A model generated the notes under the pieces. It searched no databases. It was not told the DNA's origin and worked only from the letters and a program-made list of their open reading frames with translations. Shown here in pieces: positions 49,408 to 59,845 of a DNA stretch of 64,000 bases. Within the stretch, counting starts at the first letter, position 1. Each line of letters begins with the position of its first letter. The position numbers and the translations under genes are program-made. Origin of the DNA: Adineta steineri (lineage: Eukaryota; Rotifera; Eurotatoria; Adinetida; Adinetidae); the NCBI GenBank assembly GCA_905250115.1, contig CAJNOI010000063.1, forward strand, positions 239,626 through 303,625, given 5' to 3'.

Positions 49408-49800
49408 ATGAATGCTCTTATTATACGTAAACAAAAATATCGTTCACCACCAGCTCAACCATTAGATAGACATTTATCGGAAATTGCTGAATCTGATGGA
49501 TCAATTTATATCAATGCAGGAATTGATTCAACTTGGTTAGTAGAATTTTAAATATCTATTTAAAATTTGATTTTATTATATCCCTTTTTTTCTAGTTGTA
49601 AAAAACGTAGTCGAACAATACATAAATTAACGAATGGTATTGTTGTGTCAACAGATGTATCACCAACGAAAACAAGAAGTTCAAATGGTCATAATGATGA
49701 TATATTACCTATAATGTTAAATAGTAGTACTCATGATGATCGATGCGATTCAATTAATAATGGTGGTGGTTGTATACATTGTGCATATTGTGGTAAATGA
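49408..49800 (+). CDS. Small protein of unknown function with a Cys-rich C-terminus, 2 exons
   Basis: Exons 49408-49535 and 49596-49800 join as ACT TG|T TGT, giving 110 aa in frame. I do not recognise the family. What can be seen: a basic N-terminus (MNALIIRKQKYRSPPAQP), an acidic segment, a Lys/Arg patch after a CC pair (CCKKRSRT), and a C-terminus CIHCAYCGK with three cysteines in C-x2-C-x2-C spacing. The last bases, TGTG|GTAAAT, also fit a splice donor, so a further exon downstream cannot be excluded, although I found no convincing continuation. Coding composition and a clean GT-AG intron support a real gene. Confidence 0.6.
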
Positions 49801-50699
49801 CAATGAAGATAATTAGCTTTGCTTTGTTATTCAATTTAAAATGAATTTCATTTTTTTCTTTCTTTTTTGTTGGTTTTGTTTTCTTGTTGTATAGCAAGTT
49901 TTTGTTCTCTTATGTTCTTTTCTATTGTGCATGCACAATAATGCATGATTATGAAACACAGTGAAAATGAACGACACGTAGATTGTATTGAAGAATTGTT
50001 TATTTTTGATCAGTATGACTGATTAAAAAATATTTTCTTTTTTTGTATTTTTGTTTATTCAATTATTAAATATAAAGTAAAACATTCTGATTATTAATAC
50101 AAATGATGGAAAACGTATTTTGTTTAATAGATTATTATTAAAAGTTTTCTCGTTTTTATTTAATTAATCGAAAATTATCTATTCTAATTCATAGCATTAA
50201 TTTAGTATATATATATTCAACATGTTTAGAGTGCATAACGATTATATTTTCTTTGATAGTGTTGTTCAGAATAATATTACTATAATTCATTTAACAAAAG
50301 AATAAACAAATAGTATTTCTAATAGATATTATTAACTGGAAAAAACCATATTTATTGTTTTTTATTTCTAAAGAATATTGTTTTGTGAAATTACATTTCC
50401 TTTGTTCAATGAATAAAAATCATAATTAATTAATTTTTTGAAAATTAGATGTCGCATTTTATTTATTTAAAATTGAATACAATTTTATAAAAATAAATCG
50501 TGAAATTATCCAATTTAAATTTAAATCTTTTCTATTTTCTAAGAGTCTACATATGTTTATTTTCTATACGTTTATAATCAACCAATGAAATTATTGTCAA
50601 TTGTTTGTTTATTTTTTTGTCTGAATATAAAAGCTGATTAAAGATATATTATTTATTTTATTTATTCGATTCTAAATTGTTAGTATACTATCTTATCTG
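49801..50699. other. Intergenic AT-rich region
   Basis: About 0.9 kb, very AT-rich; contains the 3' UTR of the preceding gene and the promoter of the Q/N-rich gene. No gene or clear repeat is visible. Confidence 0.5.
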
Positions 50700-52498
50700 A
50701 TGATGAGTACTACTACCAATGAGCAGATATCAAATGAAGAATATTCATCTTCACGCGATGAACAACAATCACAACGGTATCCATCAGTAAATTCTTCATC
50801 GCGTCATTCAACACCAAATTCATCTGGCGGAGAAAAACAATTTCATTTTGGAAGCAATTATAATACTGAACGGTATTTCGTAGAATTTAATTTATTTTTT
50901 TATTAAATGAAATTTTTTATTATAGAGGATCGGGACAAAATTCTCGAACAAGTTCAGTTGCTGAATCAATGACAACTAATACAGAAGGTTTTTCCAACTA
51001 TACAGAAATTATTCAACATTTACAAACAGGTTAGTAAAAAAATCATGGATAAAATTAGAGTTCCGAAAAATGAACCCTGGATGTGTCGAGGCCAGAATTA
51101 TATCGAACTGTATATCTCTTCATTATTCTTTTTCATCTTATCAAAATTCTATCTCAGTATCATATGAGAACATCTTGATATTTTTTATTTATACTCGGAT
51201 AGATCGATATCTGATCCGTTATTATCATTGTTTTTGTTTCTCATAAACACTTACAAATCTTACATTTATTCTTTTTTAGTTTGGAATAATCATAACAATG
51301 CAAATGAAGGTGCTCGTCGTACAAATAATAATACAGGAACAGCATCAAATAATGATGCTAACAATAATGAAACAGTTCCACCACATTATTCAAAAGATCA
51401 TATGCAGACAACATCGTCGTCACAACAACAGCAACAACAACATTATGCTCATCATCAATCTGGTCAACAACATAATAATCAATATTCAGGACCACAATAT
51501 CGTACAAATTATAATAATTCTCGTCGATCTGGTGGTAATGGAAATTATTCACGCGGTTATGGTGGTGGAAATAATGACGGCTATTGGAATCAAAAACCAA
51601 ATAGATTTGCATCACATCGTACAATGAACAGTCTTATGACAAATTCAACTAATTATCAACAAAATCAACAACAACCGCAGCAGCAGCAACAATCCCAACC
51701 ATCACCACCTACACAACGACGACAAAATGATATGCAACAACAACAACAACAACAACAAGCACCACCACCACAACAACAGCAGCAATATCATCATAATGAA
51801 CAGCAATCTTCACAACCGTATTATAAAAGTGAGCTTTGACATTTGCTTTATTTTTAATGTTGAAATACATCTATCAATTTACGTATATAAATAAATGTAT
51901 TAATATTAAATAATTGAAATTACTTTTGAGATTATACTTGTAAAAGAATATACAGATCGATAATATTGCATATTTCATAAGTTAAGTCACGTTCGAGTTG
52001 CGAAGAGTCGGCATTATTCCATCAACATACTCTATGATATATTGGTTATGAAACAGTTCATTTGATATGGTAGGTATATAATATTCAGCGTAGTCATCAG
52101 AACTAAATAATGCTAGCTTAAGAGTATTATGTTCTCCACAAAGATTTCGAATTTAGATCAACTGAGGTAAAGGACAGACAACTCAGAAAATCTGATAACT
52201 AACAAATCTAATGACGTAATGTAAACGATAGCTGAACTTTGAAACTATGTGAGATTAATATTTTATTTCGAAAATCTTTACATATTGTTAATATGTCTAT
52301 TATTCTCTAAAAGAAAATCGTCCTGATCATGATCGTCGTCCAAATGGTTATAATTCTCAACAGCAACAATCATCTGATTATTCATTAAATAGTCATCATC
52401 AAACAAGTAACAGTGTTCAAAATCTCACATCATCAGAACAATCGAATATAACTACTACACAATCATTTCCAAGCAATTTAAATTCATATAACAGATAG
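50700..52498 (+). CDS. Q/N-rich low-complexity protein with Gly/Arg/Tyr segment, 4 exons
   Basis: Exons 50700-50872, 50926-51029, 51280-51828, 52314-52498; 1011 nt (336 aa), in frame. Family not recognised. The N-terminus is Ser/Glu-rich. The middle is dominated by Asn, Gln and His, with runs of up to eight Gln encoded by mixed CAA/CAG. A Gly/Arg/Tyr patch (RRSGGNGNYSRGYGGGNNDG) of the type seen in RNA-binding condensate proteins sits at about residue 170. The C-terminus is Ser/Gln/Asn-rich. Composition is prion-like, suggesting a cytoplasmic RNA-granule component, but this is inference only. An ATG pair opens the frame; no folded domain or signal peptide is seen. Intron 3 (51829-52313) is long for this gene. 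Confidence 0.72.
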
Positions 52499-53764
52499 TT
52501 TTGTTTGCGGAATGTATTCTTTTATTTTTATGTAATTATTTGTCAAATATAAAAACTTTTTATTTCTCAAAACTAACCATTATCATACTATCAGAGGTTA
52601 AAAACTCTCTAAACAATATCTCCGGTAGTTATGTAGTATTCCTCTCTTCTTCTTTATTTATATATATATATACATATACAAAGAAAAAAAAACTTTTCGT
52701 TTTTTCTTCTTTGACTGACCGTTCTTCTGTTGTTGTGTGTTTTACTTTTTTTTTATTTGAAAGAACATTGTCTTTTGTCTCGTTCGTTAGTGTTTTTTTT
52801 TCTCTCTCTCTTTGTAATGTTTATGTTATTGACGTCATTTTGTTCGCCGTTTTCTTTTTGGTTTTTTTTAATGATGAAATATTCAAAACGAAGAACAACT
52901 TAAAATTTATATATATATATTCTTTAGATATAAAAAAAAATCTTCTTTGGTATTATCGTTATGGATATTAAGATTAAGTCGAGTTGCTCAATCTACAGAT
53001 TGGCATATTTTTACAATAAATGCTAATCTTCTTTTAGATTTTTTTGTTCTTGTATCAGATTACACATGCGATAGATTTTCCAATCTATGAATTTTTTCCT
53101 CTGATTATCGCACTGTATGTTGTTTATATAGTACTGTATAAGAAGAGAACATAATAATAAACAACATCCTTGAGATTGAGATTTCACAAATAATATTAAG
53201 CGAAAGTTGAAATGATACTATTTGACTATATGTTATACTAAAGGCATACTGTCGACTAGAATATATCGAATGAGTTTATATTCGATTTAGTTATATTAAA
53301 TTAGATGCTATTGTTTAGATTGTCTGAAGATAATAGAATTTCTTTCGTAATGTTTTGTTACATATAACACAATCAAATTGACACTAAAGCTAGGGTGTGG
53401 GTGTGGGTGGTATAAATACGAAACACCCACAACTACACCGCTCTGACGTCATTCTCCTCACTTGACGAAGACTTTTTGTCTATCAAAAAATTCTTTGACA
53501 GAACATGTCTAACTTTGTTTATCTCATCTTCATCACTAAGTCTATTTAGTATAAGAGCATGTCGTTTAGGATTTCTTGCCATTGACATTATCGAAAATAA
53601 AGAAAATTGAAGAACAGTTAAAGACTTTAAAATCTTATAAATCACTGCTTCACTGAATTCATGTATATATATATATATATATATGTCCTAGAAAGTGTTT
53701 TTCTTTCTGGTTATTTTCTATAACTATTCTTTATTTGCATTACCAAACCGTTGTCTTGTAGATC
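52499..53764. other. Intergenic region, T-rich then telomere-like fold-back
   Basis: 52500-52930 is a T-rich probable 3' UTR with TA runs. A telomere-like fold-back lies at 53392-53440. The minus-strand frame 53433-53645 has no family features and overlaps that repeat. A TA microsatellite sits at 53664-53684 upstream of AMN1. Confidence 0.5.
53392..53440. repeat. Telomere-like fold-back (TGTGGG)n
   Basis: GGGTGTGGGTGTGGGTGG on the left, then after about 15 bp the complementary ACACCCACAACTACACC. The left arm contains two full TGTGGG units. Confidence 0.75.
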
Positions 53765-54601
53765 ATGGTCGCCAAATTAGTTGAGTTATGTGCATATACA
53801 GTTATTAATCATTTTAATACAATTAGTGAAACACAGTCATCAACATTAATTGCACTACCGGTTGATCTAAAAGCACGTCTATTTACTTTACTTTCTCATC
53901 GTGGCCTTATAACAGATGATAATTTACCACTTTTACTTAATTGTCGTACACGTACATTCGATTTTCGAGATTGTACAAATATAACAGATACATCATTGAT
54001 ATTAATGGCACATTGTTCATTAAATGCTCAAATCGAACGAAAACGTCTTGAATCAAATCAAACTGAAACAACAACACATATAATAACGTCTGTATTGAAT
54101 CCGTCTATTATTTATCTACGTGGAATAAATATAACTGATTATGGTTTAATAGAATTTGTTCAACAATATCCATCATTACGAAAAATTCGTGTTCAAAATT
54201 GTTCACAATTAACTGATGAAAGTATTTGTGCTATAGGCAAATATTGTTCACGTTTAATGGAACTTGACTTAACTGGTTGTATAAAAATAACAGATGAAGG
54301 TATAAATAGTCTTCGTCAATTACCATATCTTCGTTCATTAGGCTTATCTCAAACACAAATAAGTGATAATTCATTAATTTCTATTGGACAATCATCATTT
54401 CATTATACATTGAATGAAATTAATTTACGAATGTGTAAAGAAATAACAGATGATGGTTTTCTTTATTTGCTCAAAAATTGTCCAAAATTAAAAAAAATTG
54501 GCTTCATTCAATGTCCAAAATTAACTGAACGATCAAGACAAATTTTAAATCCAAATACACATCAATTTTCATTTCTTCTTTCGACAATTCCTGTTTCATA
54601 A
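53765..54601 (+). CDS. AMN1: AMN1-like leucine-rich-repeat protein
   Basis: Single exon, 278 aa. The N-terminus (about 1-45) resembles the helical start of AMN1: LVELCAYTVINHF, then LPVDLKARLFTLLSHRGLITDDNL. Cysteine-containing LRRs of the F-box/AMN1 type follow, each of about 26 residues with the pattern L-x-L-x-x-C-x-x-I-T-D-x-x-L/I. Examples are DFRDCTNITDTSLILMAHC, LDLTGCIKITDEGINSL and INLRMCKEITDDGFLYLLKN. No F-box is present. Yeast Amn1 antagonises the mitotic exit network; the animal protein's function is little known. About six repeats are visible. The protein is the usual length for the animal family (about 260 aa). The gene lacks introns, unlike most neighbours. Confidence 0.88.
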   Translation: MVAKLVELCAYTVINHFNTISETQSSTLIALPVDLKARLFTLLSHRGLITDDNLPLLLNCRTRTFDFRDCTNITDTSLILMAHCSLNAQIERKRLESNQTETTTHIITSVLNPSIIYLRGINITDYGLIEFVQQYPSLRKIRVQNCSQLTDESICAIGKYCSRLMELDLTGCIKITDEGINSLRQLPYLRSLGLSQTQISDNSLISIGQSSFHYTLNEINLRMCKEITDDGFLYLLKNCPKLKKIGFIQCPKLTERSRQILNPNTHQFSFLLSTIPVS

Positions 54602-55025
54602 AATATAAATATATAAATATATAAATATAAATATAAATATTTATTCCGGTGTTGTATATCCTTTTATCTATTATAAAAATAAAAATTGAACTTAAAATTA
54701 TTTTAAATAATATACATTTTGTTCTTTATTTTATTTGTTTTCATTAATATTAAATATATTTATAACAATTCAGTTACAAGAAATCATCCTTTGACAAGGA
54801 TACATATCCAAAAAACAACGTATATGAATTTTGAATACAAATTAAGAACTGTTTTGATAGTGATGAATTCTATCAGATGTAATCGTGTAATCATATTGTT
54901 AGCTAATGTAACAGACATACATCTGAGAGAGAATTGATAATTATTTCAAATCAGATTACGATATATCTACAACTATGAACTTGAATCTACTTGAAGAGAT
55001 TTATTTTGGAAATTTCACACATTTT

Positions 55026-55070
55026 GAGGGTGTGGTTGTAAGATCAATCTAATACCCACAACTACATCCT
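55026..55070. repeat. Telomere-like fold-back
   Basis: GAGGGTGTGGTTGTAAG on the left and ATACCCACAACTACATCC on the right, about 13 bp apart. Same layout as the unit at 53392. Confidence 0.6.
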
Positions 55071-56337
55071 TAGATAACTATCTTGAAGAAGATTTTTATT
55101 GCTTTGGTTTTCCACGAGGAAATAATGAACAATATAGCATTCTTTTTGATCAAAAACAATAATATGAACTTAAAAATATGTATGTAATACTTTGAAGCAA
55201 TCCAAAAATACGATTAAAACACTTGAACTTTGAGAGGGTGGGTTTATGCTGCTGGCATTATTAATCTAAGTATGTCATCTATGGATATTGTTGAATATAG
55301 ATGCTGGTGGGTGTGATAAAGAAAGAGAATATGTAATCATCTAGCTAAACCTACACTCACAATCTGACGAACGTTAACAGAAAAGAAACAGTTTTTGATA
55401 AAATTTCAAAACGAAAATATTTTGGCAGTATTATACATGTTTGAAAAATAAAAGATAGATAAAGAGAATAATTTTCATAAAGTTGGAAAGAAATTTGTCT
55501 CCTGAGTTATTTGTCAACAATTCATTACTTTTCTCCTCATTTCTATATTTATCATAAGACGATATTTTGAAAGTGAATGTTGACTGTCTGATAAAACTAT
55601 TATTATAACTACATATCTATGAAGATAACTTGTTAGTTTTTTATCTGCTATATATATAAGACAGGTAAACAAACGAATTTAAATGTCTTTTTTTCCAGTT
55701 GTAATAAAATACAAAGCACATATATTTGGTTGTATTTATATTTTGTTATTGTCATTAACCACGCCTGTCAAAGTAATTGACTATTATCAGTGCTTATATC
55801 ACAATATTTTTTGTTAACATTCTTAGGTTCGTTGGGAGACATTTTTGAGGGGATAGTTGTCTAGGTCACGGATAAGCGAAGAGGCATCCACACTCAGATC
55901 CATGCGTGATACTCACATCCACACACCCTATGAAGATCCATTAGAATCCATAGCATCATCCCTAGGATTCATGATCCCCTTTTCACCTCTTGGATCTTGA
56001 TGTGAATGTGGATGCGTGTTTGATAATCATTTATATCCATCCCTACGTTCACACTCTAACTTCATTAAAGTCATCTATACTTCCTCTAATTATGGATGAA
56101 TTGCTTTGTCGATCAAAGACATAGGATTTATCATACCCACACTCACACTCACTCTCACAAGAGACTAAATAAAACAACAACAAAACAGAAAAAACGTCGC
56201 AGAGCAAATAACATTAGCGAAGATTATTTTTAAACATTCGTGACTGAAAGATAACGTTTTTCTGTCTTTTCTCTCACTTATATCGTGCATAATCTTGCTT
56301 ACATGTCTTACACACCATTCTTCACTAAAACAAAGTC

Positions 56338-56490
56338 ATGTTTCGTCGCCGATACACCTCTTACGAACGACTGAATGAGGATCATGAATCACATATTAAT
56401 TTAACTCACGTTTACGACGATATTTACGTTGAATTGGAAAAGAGAAACCATTCTGATAAACAGCGTACCCTTCTTTTGAGATTTGGATAG
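56338..56490 (+). CDS. Possible small ORF or gene fragment, 50 aa
   Basis: Starts MFRRRYTSYERLNEDHESHI and ends at a TAG. It is hydrophilic, rich in Arg, Glu, Asp, His and Tyr, with codon use (CGT, CGC, TAC, GAC) less AT-biased than the surrounding DNA, which is why I list it. I recognise no family, and no splice partner is obvious. It could be a conserved short peptide, the first exon of an unrecognised gene, or a remnant. Confidence 0.25.
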   Translation: MFRRRYTSYERLNEDHESHINLTHVYDDIYVELEKRNHSDKQRTLLLRFG

Positions 56491-57121
56491 TTTTTTGAAA
56501 TTTCATAAAAATAATAGAATACGATGAACTTGTTGTTTCATGACTAACTATTATGTAAGTAACGAAGAAGTTCATTTTTTCGATATTTTTTAATATTTAG
56601 CCTGATATGGGCGGACAGATTTTTCCATATCTGTTCATGTGAAAACGCTGAAGGAAGGAAAAATCCTGAACTTTGGTAAAGTCGCTGCTTCTCGAAATGT
56701 GTGGAATTTGACTTCTTCCAAAATCCAACTGAATAAACGTCATCTTTTTAAGTTTTTATTAGATCTGTTTCTAAGGACAATAGTTCGAAACCAAAAAGAC
56801 GACAGCATTACTGATATTCCACCGTATTCATACAACCCTGGTCTTGTTCTAGCGAAATCTTCATTTTACTCTTAAAATAGAATATTTTAGTAAAATTTTC
56901 AAAATGGAAGTTTCATTGGTCTAGGAAAGTCTGCAAAGCGAGGGTAAAGAATTTGATTCCTAGAAAGCTTATGAAGTTAAAAAAGTTCTGTTACTTTCCC
57001 AGACAATGATTCAACAATTTGTGCAATTTTTCGAAACGTGAAATTTGGTCAGCTTTTATTCATTTATCTTTGATTAGATTTAGTAGCTTGTCTAAGTGAA
57101 GATGACGTGCAATCCGTAGAG

Positions 57122-57187
57122 TTGGGTGTGGGTATAGAAGAAATCCACACCTACCCCCACTCACCACCATCTTTACCCACACCCTTC
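57122..57187. repeat. Telomere-like fold-back just upstream of ART gene
   Basis: TTGGGTGTGGGTATAG on the left and CCACACCTACCCCCACTCACC plus TACCCACACCC on the right form complementary arms. It lies about 80 bp before the start codon, so it could sit in the promoter or 5' UTR. Confidence 0.65.
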
Positions 57188-57268
57188 TAAAATTTTCATC
57201 GATTATTTTAGATTTTATTCAATATATATTTAATTCTTTTATATAAATATAAAGAACATAACAGTGTA

Positions 57269-59108
57269 ATGAATCGCTACAGTGATATTGATTGTTCATC
57301 TGAAACATTGACACCTGTTTATGGTTTTCTTAGTGAAGAACTTGTTTCAATTGAAGAAGCATTAGAACCAATAGAATCTCAAATTGCTAATTTATCAGCT
57401 TATATTAAAATAGCAAAAAAATATTGTCATTATCCATCAGAACATGGTTTAACACATGATGAATCAGCGTCAATTTATATTTATACAATGGAGTGGGGTG
57501 AACAAACTTTATATCGTGTTTTAAATAAAACTTTAAGAAATGAAAATAGACATTTATTAAAAGTATGGTTTCCTTATTTGAAATTATTTAATACAGCATT
57601 AAATAAATTACCAACTGTGAAAGAAAATGTATGGCGTGGTATTACTACAGATATTGGAAAAAATTTTCATGAAAATGACACGATAACATGGTGGAGTATT
57701 AGTTCATGTTCATCAAAAGTCAATGTTATTAAAAACTTTCTTGGAAATAAAAAAAATTCTACAATGTTTCTAATTGAAGTATTGAATGGTAAAAAAGTAT
57801 CTGGCTATGCACAATTTGCAAATGAAGATGAAATCATTTTAAGAACGGGAACGGAATTTCGTGTAAAAAGTAATGCATTAGATCATCCAAATGGAGCATA
57901 TCTTGTTCATTTAATTGAAATCGATGAAGGCAGTAACGATAATAATCATATATCAACATTGGCATCATCAATCGATCAAATGCAATTAACAACAAATCAG
58001 ATGAATTCAGGTAAGTTTATTTCATTTTAGTTTTCCTTTTAAAAGTGAAAGCATCTCTTTCAATTCCGAAAATGAATCTTTTCTCTTCGTCCATTTTCAT
58101 CAAAAAACATTAGAAGAAGACCAATAAAATTTATCAAAAATATTTAATTTTTGTTTTATGATAAAATTTTTCTATCGATTTGATTTGATTCGATATTTTA
58201 ATTGTAAAAGCTTTCGAATCAATTAGAAGTTCATCTATACTTATGGTAAAAAATAATCAGAATCTATATTTTTGTATTGTCTATTCTATTCACCGATTAA
58301 TTATCGATCTTTAAATAATCTCTTAATATTTATAATGATTTATATACGAATATCTGTGCAGTTCCTATGAAAAGTGTGAGTATAGTCATAATACTATTTT
58401 TCTTCTCACATTTTCATCCATCTATGACAAACTTGTTGAATATTTTGCCCAGTTTTTGTTAAATATAAATAACATCGTTTTTCCATCCGATTTAAATTAC
58501 TTTATTTTGCTCAGATTTTTGTTACTTTTCAAGTGAAGATGAAAATGAAAATCGAGAGACATTGAACTCAATTTCATTTTTGTTACAGGATGATTCTCTT
58601 GAGAGGATGGGTGTGGGTGTAGCTATGGATACTGTATTCACCTAGCACCCACATCCAACTACCCTGTTTACAGCTTTCTTATCCGAAAAAGTTTTGAAAT
58701 CCAGCGATGTCTTTTATTTTAAAATTATTTTCAATCCAGTAACTTTATTTCTTAGAAAATCAAGAATTTGCTGCACCCGGTGAGTGCAAAGAGCTTGATT
58801 GTAAGGGTCGTATTTGTGCCAAATGCGGTAAGTGTCGTGATTGGTACTATACTGGCAACTCAGTGACTTTTAATTGGATCCGTCGTTGGAAAACTTGGAC
58901 CGACAGTGAGTGGGCTGATTGGTACAATGGTTCTTTTTATCAGCTTTTCGAAAAGCGTACTGATGGTGCGACATGTCGTCGGGGTGGCGGTACTGCTTAT
59001 CTTATTCGCTTTGGTACTTATTTTACTAGTTTTTTTGGTCCAAGTTTTCGCGATAATTTTCTTGCTTATGCTGCTCCTTGCTTATGTTTGGATAATATTC
59101 GTAATTGA
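57269..59108 (+). CDS. Arginine-type mono-ADP-ribosyltransferase fused to a Cys/Trp-rich module, 2 exons
   Basis: Exons 57269-58010 and 58756-59108; 1095 nt (364 aa), in frame (TCA G|AA AAT). Residues about 35-220 form an ART domain with the R-S-E triad: Arg123 (VWRG), Ser143 (WWSISS, the STS-like motif) and E-x-E at Glu186/Glu188 (NEDEIIL), which marks transfer of ADP-ribose to arginine. No signal peptide or transmembrane helix is seen, so it is probably intracellular. Residues about 248-364 are a separate module starting ECKELDCKGRICAKCGKCRDW, with six cysteines in the first 25 residues. A Trp-rich part (WIRRWKTWTDSEWADW), a Gly-rich turn and a final CLCLD follow. I know no named domain for it. 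Exon 2 is visibly richer in G and C than exon 1. The 745-nt intron carries a telomere-like fold-back. Confidence 0.85.
58604..58664. repeat. Telomere-like fold-back in ART intron
   Basis: GGGTGTGGGTGTAG on the left is followed, after about 25 bp, by CACCCACATCCAACTACCC on the right. The two arms can pair imperfectly. It is one of about ten similar units between 53 and 62 kb. Confidence 0.65.
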
Positions 59109-59845
59109 GTTTACTTTAATAAAACAAAGAATGACGTTTTTGACGAAATATTTTGTTAAGAAAGGAGGAAGGTGCGAGTGAGTATGTGCAGATATTGCTT
59201 TATAGATGACTCGTTAATGTCATAATACTCACAAGCAAGCAACTACACCCTCTGCTTTGGATCAGGTTTCATTATGCTCTTCATACATTACAGTGTTCGC
59301 TACATCGAAATTTAGATGAAAATGAGACGAACTTCTGATAGAATAGAGACTATCATAGCGTCGCATGCACGAAGAATATACCAGGCAATATTTCAAAGCA
59401 TTTACAGTGGTCGTGGGTATACCAGAAATAACACCCACATCCTCAAGATGGTTTGTAGCTCGAATTGTTTCGACTTCAGTCGAAAAAGGATTTCTCGTTG
59501 AAGCTAAACGGTTTCTCTCGGCTGCAGGACATGATCTATCTCTCATTGTGATAGGATTTATTTAATTATTTGATACGTGTTTTGAAATAATTAATAAAAT
59601 TAAACTAGAAAGATCAACTTATAACTATACTTGTCGAGATATTTTACTCTATATTTTAACATTTAAAAACGTCAAATTTTCTATAACTTGTCTGTCTGAT
59701 AGAAGTCGAGTAACTAATCAAATCGCGTACAGACTTAGTATAATTTTGCTAATAGTAGGTTACATACTGCTAACATCACCAAAAGAAAATAAATTTTTTA
59801 ATTACAATGTCATTTATTTTATAAATAAATCTATTATAGTTTTTT
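59109..59845. other. Spacer between ART and eIF4G genes
   Basis: About 740 bp. It has weak telomere-like arms at 59161-59256 and 59408-59445. Overlapping frames on both strands (59262-59565) are less AT-rich than the surroundings but show no family resemblance, so I do not call a gene. Confidence 0.4.

Larger units (their letters stand above)
54602..57268. other. Gene-poor region rich in telomere-like repeats
   Basis: 2.7 kb. It has an ATAAAT repeat at 54602-54645 and telomere-like G-rich/C-rich tracts at 55026-55070, 55233-55320, 55880-56160 and 57122-57187. One short open frame at 56338-56490 is listed separately. The frame at 56639-56875 has no recognisable domain. Confidence 0.5.

Noticed and set aside
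51358-51627. Overlapping frames on both strands within the Q/N-rich exon
   Set aside because: They are shadows of CAA/CAT-rich repeats in the real exon 51280-51828.
53433-53645. 70-aa frame on the minus strand
   Set aside because: No family match, overlaps a telomere-like repeat, and no splice partners or signal sequence found.
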